From NCBI GenBank assembly GCA_017465545.1, contig JAFTVY010000036.1:1-38701 (forward strand): DNA of 38,701 nucleotides. The letters run 5' to 3'. The position numbers and the translations under genes are program-made. A model generated the notes under the pieces. The model ran no database searches. It saw nothing but the letters and a program-made list of their open reading frames with translations, and was not told where the DNA came from. Within the stretch, counting starts at the first letter, position 1. Each line of letters begins with the position of its first letter. Below are positions 33,875-38,701 of this stretch, in pieces. The stretch comes from Ruminiclostridium sp. GTDB lineage: Bacteria; Bacillota; Clostridia; Oscillospirales; Ruminococcaceae.

Positions 33875-34587
33875 TTTTTGTCCTTCTTTTTAAGTCTTAT
33901 AAAATAATCTACAAGGAGAAATACTCCGATTATAGCCGCAAGAATGAATCCGCCGATTATTATTGCTATATCTATAGGCATATCCACGTATTCGGGTAAA
34001 ATCCACATAACCAGCAAGCCTATAGCAAGAGCACCAATGAAGAGTAAAAGCTCTATACCACCCTCAGCAAGAGCATTAAGTGCGGGATGGGGATTCTCCT
34101 TTTTCTGCTCCTTAACGATTTGCTTATATATAAATTTCAGCTTTTCCTTATCCTTTTTATTTCTGACCTTTACTCTGTAGCCATCCTTTGAAGAGGCTCT
34201 GTAGACGGTCTGATACTGTTCTAAGGTAAGCAATCTGAATTTTACATCCTCCTCGGTTTTAACCCCGATGTTAGTCAAAGGTATACCCGCAAAGCTATAA
34301 AGCTCCTCGATAGAGGCGTAAGAGTAGCATACGCCGTCCTTGCAGAAGGTATGCTCATGCTCGTCGGCAAGTACGTAGCCTTCTTTTTCTAAAGCAGTTT
34401 TAAATTCATCCCACCTATCTGTGAGATATTTCTCATATATCAGAATATCTATATCATCTGAATTTAAGTCTTCGCCTGTAAGGTATTCAAGTCCCAGCGA
34501 GCCGTAGAGGAGTGGAGTGATATCGAAGGAATTCTGTAAAAGGCGGGCGTTTTCGAGAAAAAGAGGGAATTTTGTGGGTGTTGGCAT
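33871..34587 (-). CDS. Nucleotidyltransferase-fold protein with two C-terminal membrane helices
   Basis: 238 residues. Residues about 25-110 match a minimal nucleotidyltransferase fold: LLYGSLGLEYLTGED with G29-S30, then D45-x-D47 in SDDIDILIYE, although the linker is longer than in classic GSxxxGxxxxxSDxD enzymes. Residues about 172-195 and 200-228 are two hydrophobic helices with a short acidic loop, and the protein ends KKKDKK, so the catalytic part faces the cytoplasm. It may be inactive or a regulatory paralogue. The first about 17 codons recur as a relic at 36365. ATGA overlap with the GNAT gene. Start set by AAAGGAAAC. Confidence 0.6.
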   Translation of the reverse strand: MPTPTKFPLFLENARLLQNSFDITPLLYGSLGLEYLTGEDLNSDDIDILIYEKYLTDRWDEFKTALEKEGYVLADEHEHTFCKDGVCYSYASIEELYSFAGIPLTNIGVKTEEDVKFRLLTLEQYQTVYRASSKDGYRVKVRNKKDKEKLKFIYKQIVKEQKKENPHPALNALAEGGIELLLFIGALAIGLLVMWILPEYVDMPIDIAIIIGGFILAAIIGVFLLVDYFIRLKKKDKK

Positions 34588-34605
34588 AATAGTTTCCTTT
34601 ACTCA

Positions 34606-34998
34606 TCAGCACTTTTCAATCATTTTCTTAAGTCCGTTTATAAATGGCAAAAGAACACTTTGGTCTGTATTAAAGCAAAAAGTCATACTGTGTTCCATTG
34701 CATCTGCATATACTGTGCCTTTAATCACAACACGCCCTGCCCTGTCAATCGTGAAAATTATTTCACTGCCATAACAGATGTCTTTAAACGTAACTGACTT
34801 CCTTTTAAAATCGTACATTTTCTGCATTTCGGATACAAATTTACTGAAATATCCTGTATGGTATTCACATTCACCATAACCGCTGAAGGAGCCTGACGTT
34901 ACATAAATATCAAAGGTTACTCTGAATATATCGTAAGGAGAAAAAGCAAAATTGTCTATTCTGATAGAATTGTTTCCGTCAATTAATTCAGTTTTCAT
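34606..34998 (-). CDS. DUF6228/WapI-family-like immunity protein
   Basis: 130 residues. The pattern of beta strands plus FVSEMQKMYDFKR, FTIDRAGRVVIKGTVYAD and the end FNTDQSVLLPFINGLKKM resembles the WapI-type immunity family (DUF6228), whose members protect against contact-dependent toxins. I made this match by pattern only. No toxin gene is next to it, so it would be an orphan immunity gene. The start is supported by GGAAAGGAGC. It lies 18 bp upstream of the nucleotidyltransferase-like gene. Confidence 0.55.
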   Translation of the reverse strand: MKTELIDGNNSIRIDNFAFSPYDIFRVTFDIYVTSGSFSGYGECEYHTGYFSKFVSEMQKMYDFKRKSVTFKDICYGSEIIFTIDRAGRVVIKGTVYADAMEHSMTFCFNTDQSVLLPFINGLKKMIEKC

Positions 34999-35036
34999 AA
35001 AAGCTCCTTTCCATTATATAAAACGCTCAACAAATA

Positions 35037-35354
35037 TTAAAGCTTTATTTTGCCTGACATAAATCCTTCAACATCCTTGACTGCTTCTTCTATCGTCTGC
35101 GGATGCCAATGGGTGTGACGTTTAACTGTTCTTCTGAACAGCGTTCTCTTCTCATAGTCCACAGAAAAGACAAAGGCATAGCCGTGAGGGTCGGGATCCA
35201 GATCATCTGCATAGAGATAGAATTTTCCTTGCTCTGCTTCTCCGCAGATAACGGGGAAATCACTTGTAAAGCCTTTGTTCAGCGAAAAGGTATTAGTAAG
35301 AAGTAAATCGTACTTATCCTTTACTTTTTCGTAAATAAGTTCGATGTCGTTCAT
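35037..35354 (-). CDS. Small hypothetical protein, 105 residues
   Basis: No family recognised. It is soluble, with a helical N-terminus, a central beta-rich part (VICGEAEQGKFYLYADD, YAFVFSVDYEKRTLFRRT), the motif HTHWHP and a C-terminal helix TIEEAVKDVEGFMSGK. Size and beta/alpha style are like those of orphan immunity proteins in polymorphic toxin loci, which fits its neighbour, but this is only analogy. The start is the ATG at 35354, set by AAAAGGAGCC; a longer reading from 35396 begins inside the rlmD-like tail. Confidence 0.55.
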   Translation of the reverse strand: MNDIELIYEKVKDKYDLLLTNTFSLNKGFTSDFPVICGEAEQGKFYLYADDLDPDPHGYAFVFSVDYEKRTLFRRTVKRHTHWHPQTIEEAVKDVEGFMSGKIKL

Positions 35355-35368
35355 ATATGTGGCTCCTT

Positions 35369-35404
35369 TTAACTTTTTGTGAGACACACGACACATTCAA
35401 CGTG
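35369..35404 (-). pseudogene. Possible third copy of the rlmD C-terminal tail
   Basis: In one frame the minus strand reads HVECVVCLTKS and then TAA, matching the RlmD family C-terminus (the intact gene ends HVETVVLLIKE). The upstream sequence to about 35487 is open in this frame but not RlmD-like. Only 11 codons support it. Confidence 0.4.
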
Positions 35405-35487
35405 CCTTGGGACAATGGCGTGAATAAAAATGCCGTTATCTACGCTGCCCACACGACCCTCGGCGTCAGGAATATGCCGTTGATTGG

Positions 35488-36159
35488 TTACTCTTTATTA
35501 GATTTCCCCCAAATCAGCGCCCCCAAGAAGTAACTATAATTCTCGTCTTTCCATCTATTACAAATAACTTCTCTAACTATAGGCAGCAAACAGCTTTTGG
35601 CACAGTCAATCTTACTATCAGAGTTATTGAAATAGAAAAAATCGGAAAGTAAATCTGAACTTGGATTATCACAAATATTATTCCAATTTTTCAATAAGCC
35701 TTCTTGCGCTGGCGTTTCTGTCCATAAATCAAAAAGAAGAACCCCAAAAACTTTGTAGGTGGATATTGATTCTTTTTCATAAAACAGTTCTTCAAATCTT
35801 CCCAAGCCGAGATTTTCGATGCGAGTATAATCATTACCTAATTCTTTTTGTTTTTTCGGCAAATTATTTTTGCTGAATCGTTTTGCTTCAATTAAATATA
35901 CTTCTCGCTTTGTGTGATTAATAATTAGTCCATCAATTCGGTTGTTTCTCTTGGTTCCATTTGAAATCTGAAATTCATACCATGTGCTAATTTGTTCATT
36001 ATTTTCTTCCGCAACAGTTTCATACGCGATCATAAAATTCACAGTTTGGTTATGTTCGTTAAATCCGTTTGAACCCATTGTCGGCCAAATCTTGTTAAGA
36101 ACAGAAGAATATCGTGCCTGATAAGCATCAACAACATAATTCATTCTTTTTTTATCCAT
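35488..36159 (-). CDS. PD-(D/E)XK nuclease-like protein, 223 residues
   Basis: A soluble protein with a PD-(D/E)XK nuclease core: Glu62 in WYEFQIS, Asp76 in NNRIDGLII and Glu91-x-Lys93 in EVYLIEAKRFSK. The spacing is right for restriction-endonuclease-type or very-short-patch-like domains. Residues after 120 have no known motif. It resembles stand-alone nuclease-domain proteins of unknown role found in defence or mobile regions. No methylase or helicase partner adjoins. It is more AT-rich in codon use than its neighbours and sits between two rlmD tail copies, both signs of acquisition. Start supported by TTGGAGGAC. Confidence 0.65.
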   Translation of the reverse strand: MDKKRMNYVVDAYQARYSSVLNKIWPTMGSNGFNEHNQTVNFMIAYETVAEENNEQISTWYEFQISNGTKRNNRIDGLIINHTKREVYLIEAKRFSKNNLPKKQKELGNDYTRIENLGLGRFEELFYEKESISTYKVFGVLLFDLWTETPAQEGLLKNWNNICDNPSSDLLSDFFYFNNSDSKIDCAKSCLLPIVREVICNRWKDENYSYFLGALIWGKSNKE

Positions 36160-36319
36160 ATTTGTCCTCCAATATCTTGTGAGTATTTTTAGTCATTAAT
36201 ACTACTGTCTCCACATGCGCTGTCCTTGAAAACATATCAACAGGAACAACCTTTGTTGTCGTATAGCCAAGACTATCAAAATATCCGCAATCTCTGGCGG
36301 CAGTGGCGGCGTTGCAGGA
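36152..36319 (-). pseudogene. Relic of the rlmD 3' end (second copy)
   Basis: The minus strand reads SCNAATAARDCGYFDSLGY, then TTTKVVPVDMFSRTAHVETV and VLMTK, the same as the last about 44 codons of the intact rlmD at 37369-37503. Most differences are synonymous. It has a foreign C-terminal extension (NTHKILEDKYG) that stops inside the start of the nuclease gene. It has no start codon of its own in frame. Confidence 0.9.
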
Positions 36320-36371
36320 GGCGGGCGTTATCGAGAAAAAGTGGAAATTTTGTGGGTGTTGGCATAACGTA
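36319..36371 (-). pseudogene. Relic of the 5' end of the nucleotidyltransferase-like gene
   Basis: ATG at 36365 with an AAAGGAG site reads MPTPTKFPLFLDNARLLQ, matching the first 18 residues of the gene at 34587 with one change (Glu to Asp). It then runs out of frame into the rlmD tail and stops after about 29 codons. The junction is at 36318-36320. Confidence 0.88.
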
Positions 36372-36390
36372 CTCCTTTATATCTTAATAC

Positions 36391-37347
36391 TCACTTCATC
36401 ATCTTTCTCAAAATCTTCAGAGCCTTTATGAAATGTCGTGGCTTTTCGAAATGAATATCATGACCGCTTCTGACAATCTTTCTCTTACCGATTTTTAAAA
36501 TGCTCATAATTCTGTCGGCAGATTCATCGGTATTTGCCGCCCACAAAACTTTGTCCTTGCCGTATTTAGTCTTAGCTTTTAAATATACTGTAGGGCATTC
36601 AACATTTTTCAGAATTTCTTCCTGATCTACACCATTAAACCACTCGCCTGTATAAAAGCTTTCAGAAAAAAGTAAATCGAATTTATTCCAGTAGGTAAAG
36701 CCCTGAAAGGATTTTGCTGAAACCTTGTTCAAATCCGGTAGCTTGCCGGGATTAATTTTCAGCTTTTCTCTCGCTTCTTGCGCTAATTTATTTACCCATT
36801 CCTTACCGAAAAACCTTTCTCCAAGATAATTATAAATATAGCCGTGTTCGATATAATAAGGAATATATTCGGTTTCTTCCTTCTGACTCAGAAATCCGTG
36901 TGTAACCTGAAAGCTGTCCTTATATACAAAAGTGTTTTCAAATTCACCAGGTTGAACGTTGAAGAAAGGCGGATCTTCAAGCATAAGTCCTTTTACACAC
37001 TCAGGTATTTTTCCTGCAACATAAGCTGCAAGTATTCCACCGGAAGAATGACCGCTTACTACACAGGGTTCTTTAATCTCACTCTGTATAAATTCTGCGA
37101 TAGCGTCACCAATTACGTTACAACGATACAAAGCAGATTCCTTTTCGCTTTCTCCATGACCGAAACAATCCACAAGATAAAGTGTATAATCGTCAGCCAG
37201 TTTTTCGAAAACAGTCTCATAATCAAGTCCGCACATACCTTGACCGTGTATGAGGACAAGGGGCGTTTCGCCTGCACCTTTTACTGTAATATAGTGAAGA
37301 GATGCAGATAAACTTGTTTTAAAGACATTATTTGTTTTAGTGAACAT
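36391..37347 (-). CDS. Alpha/beta hydrolase, 318 residues
   Basis: A full-length alpha/beta hydrolase of the esterase / C-C-bond hydrolase style. Oxyanion motif LVLIHGQGMCG near residue 31, nucleophile Ser in SGHSSGG near residue 99, a long lid region (about 135-240) and the catalytic His in GHDIHFEKP near residue 300. An acid residue is probably in the NTDES segment. No signal peptide. It lies 21 bp after rlmD with a GGGAGGG ribosome site, in the position where cargo appears to enter behind rlmD. Its substrate is unknown. Confidence 0.85.
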   Translation of the reverse strand: MFTKTNNVFKTSLSASLHYITVKGAGETPLVLIHGQGMCGLDYETVFEKLADDYTLYLVDCFGHGESEKESALYRCNVIGDAIAEFIQSEIKEPCVVSGHSSGGILAAYVAGKIPECVKGLMLEDPPFFNVQPGEFENTFVYKDSFQVTHGFLSQKEETEYIPYYIEHGYIYNYLGERFFGKEWVNKLAQEAREKLKINPGKLPDLNKVSAKSFQGFTYWNKFDLLFSESFYTGEWFNGVDQEEILKNVECPTVYLKAKTKYGKDKVLWAANTDESADRIMSILKIGKRKIVRSGHDIHFEKPRHFIKALKILRKMMK

Positions 37348-37368
37348 ATGTACCCTCCCGATATATAA

Positions 37369-38701
37369 TTACTCCTTGATAAGGAGAACAACCGTTTCAA
37401 CGTGCGCTGTTCTTGAAAACATATCAACAGGAACAACCTTCGTTGCTTTATAGCCAAGACTATCAAAATATCCGCAATCTCTGGCGGCGGTAGCGGCGTT
37501 GCAGGAAACCATAACTATTCTTTCTGCACCGAACTGTGCGATGTAGTTTACCGCCTCTTCTCCGCATCCCTTTCTTGGTGGGTCTACTATTACAACGTCA
37601 GGCTTCAAGCCTTTTTCAAGTAATATCTTTGCCGCCTTGCCTGCATCGGCGCAGATGAATTCTGCATTTTCTATGCCGTTTGCTTCTGCATTCTTTTTTG
37701 CATTTTCTATTGCTTCGGGGATTATTTCAACACCGATTATCTTTTTGGATTCCTTTGCCATTGATAATCCTATTGTACCAGCTCCACAATATAAGTCAAG
37801 TACAATTTTGCCATCTGGCTCGGCAAATTCCTTTGCCTTGGCGTATAGCTTTTCTGCGGCGGGGGTATTCACCTGATAGAATGCCTTCGGAGCAATAGAA
37901 ATCTTATTGCCGCACATTGTATCGGTGATTTCAGGTTTTCCGTACATCAGGATTTCTTCTTCTCCCAGAATAACGTTTGTGTCCCTGGGATTTATATTTA
38001 TTACCGCTGATACTATTTCTTTATATTCTGAGGTTATTTTATCAATAAGCGTCTTCAGCTTCTTTTCGTTATTCTTTACTACAAGGCAAAGGCATATTTC
38101 ACCGCTGTAGTGACCTTTTCTGAGATAGATATGACGGAGATTGCCTTTTCTTGTTTCTTCATTATATAAGGATATACGAAGCTCCTTTGCAAGCGCCTTT
38201 ATTCTGTCGGTGATGCTTTTAAAGATTTCCGGCTGTAAAAGACAGTTATCGCAGGGTACTATTCTATGGGAATGGGTGGCGTAAAAGCCGCTTATGATAT
38301 TCCCTTCCTTATCCACTCCAACGGGCATCTGCAGTTTATTGCGGTAGCCGTAAAGCCTGTCATTTGCTACGATGGGAAGAAATTCGGGGGTGAGTCCGCC
38401 TATTCTTGTAAAGGCGTCAGTTACAAACTGCGCCTTTGCTTTAAGCTCTGCCTCATAGCTGATATGACGAAGGGAGCAACCGCCACACTTGCCGTAAATA
38501 CTGCAATCGGGGGTTACTCTGTCAGGAGAGGGGGTTATTATTCTTTCTATTTTTCCATAGCAGTAGGTTTTATTGACCTTGAGGATTCTTACCTCTAATT
38601 TGTCACCTATAGCAGAAAACGGCACGAATACCACCATGCCGTCTGCCTTACCTACCCCGGAGCACTCGTTTGTAAGCGAGGTTATCTCCAGCTCGATAAT
38701 A
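37369..38701 (-). CDS. rlmD: 23S rRNA (uracil-C(5))-methyltransferase, RlmD/RumA family (5' end beyond window)
   Basis: 443 residues are visible; the frame stays open to the right edge, so the true start is outside. The N-terminal TRAM domain begins IIELEITSLTNECSGVGKAD and continues GMVVFVPFSAIGDKLEVRI. A [4Fe-4S] site is in CSIYGKCGGCSLRH. The SAM-binding LDLYCGAGTIGLSMA follows, then DPPRKGCGEEAV and the catalytic-Cys motif MVSCNAATAARDCGYF, ending MFSRTAHVETVVLLIKE. It makes m5U in 23S rRNA. The ATG at 38637 lies inside the TRAM domain and is not the start. Its 3' end is duplicated at 36152-36319. Confidence 0.94.
   Translation of the reverse strand, partial: IIELEITSLTNECSGVGKADGMVVFVPFSAIGDKLEVRILKVNKTYCYGKIERIITPSPDRVTPDCSIYGKCGGCSLRHISYEAELKAKAQFVTDAFTRIGGLTPEFLPIVANDRLYGYRNKLQMPVGVDKEGNIISGFYATHSHRIVPCDNCLLQPEIFKSITDRIKALAKELRISLYNEETRKGNLRHIYLRKGHYSGEICLCLVVKNNEKKLKTLIDKITSEYKEIVSAVININPRDTNVILGEEEILMYGKPEITDTMCGNKISIAPKAFYQVNTPAAEKLYAKAKEFAEPDGKIVLDLYCGAGTIGLSMAKESKKIIGVEIIPEAIENAKKNAEANGIENAEFICADAGKAAKILLEKGLKPDVVIVDPPRKGCGEEAVNYIAQFGAERIVMVSCNAATAARDCGYFDSLGYKATKVVPVDMFSRTAHVETVVLLIKE

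Noticed and set aside
36173-36371. A functional small fusion protein at the scar
   Set aside because: The nucleotidyltransferase and rlmD parts are in different frames, and the reading from the ATG stops after about 29 codons.
38566-38637. ATG 38637 as the rlmD start
   Set aside because: The frame continues with TRAM-domain sequence to the window edge; this Met is internal.
1-38701. CRISPR arrays, tRNA or rRNA genes, insertion sequences
   Set aside because: No regularly spaced repeats, no cloverleaf with a CCA-type acceptor and TTCGAAT-like arm, and no transposase or integrase reading frame were found.

Overview
The window looks like chromosomal DNA of a low- to moderate-GC Gram-positive anaerobe of the Clostridia, most likely the Ruminococcus/Oscillospiraceae group. 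The support is the gene complement: DnaD plus a DnaI/DnaC-type loader, Asp23 plus a FakA/YloV-type DAK2 protein, a DUF1292 protein beside a probable 6S RNA and rarA, MEP-pathway ispE, and UPF0210 with an ACT partner. Promoters match sigma-A consensus with 17-18 bp spacers, and Shine-Dalgarno sites are strong. The lineage is inferred from content; no rRNA gene is present to confirm it.

Layout. 1-264 (-): receiver end of a response regulator cut by the window edge. 419-1180 (+): alpha/beta hydrolase. 1243-2769 (-): NhaC-family antiporter. 3066-3335 (+): small Cys-containing protein. 3396-5045 (-): ACT-domain protein and UPF0210 protein, with a promoter back to back with the next operon. 5244-8613 (+): PHP phosphatase, Lrp regulator, aminotransferase and ispE, overlapping or tightly spaced. 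8709-13557 (+): asp23, fakA-like, recG, rsmE. 13668-13931 (+): a membrane-anchored acidic peptide with its own promoter and terminator. 13994-19947 (-): dnaD, dnaI/dnaC-like, a secreted transglutaminase-like protein and a large lipoprotein. 20046-20625 (-): a roughly 580-nt non-coding transcription unit with its own consensus promoter and terminator. 20873-22185 (+): DUF1292 gene, probable 6S RNA, and a TauE/SafE transporter split into two half-size genes. 22205-27629 (-): xylB, glyA, prs, rarA. 27925-29010 (+): phosphofructokinase.

From 29064 to the right edge everything is on the minus strand. The intact rlmD gene lies at the right edge, and downstream of its 3' end is an accessory region. 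It holds an alpha/beta hydrolase, a scar fusing a second copy of the start of the nucleotidyltransferase-like gene to a second copy of the rlmD 3' end, a PD-(D/E)XK nuclease-like gene, a possible third rlmD tail, two small genes (one resembling an immunity protein), the nucleotidyltransferase-fold membrane protein, a GNAT acetyltransferase and a Cys/His-tailed protein. Then comes a three-gene operon: glycoside-hydrolase-like protein, LCMT-family methyltransferase, alpha/beta hydrolase. The rlmD 3' end appears to be a recombination or insertion hotspot.

The two signals most worth following are the large structured RNA at 20046-20625, which I could not assign to a known class, and the mosaic rlmD-tail region at 35369-36371.
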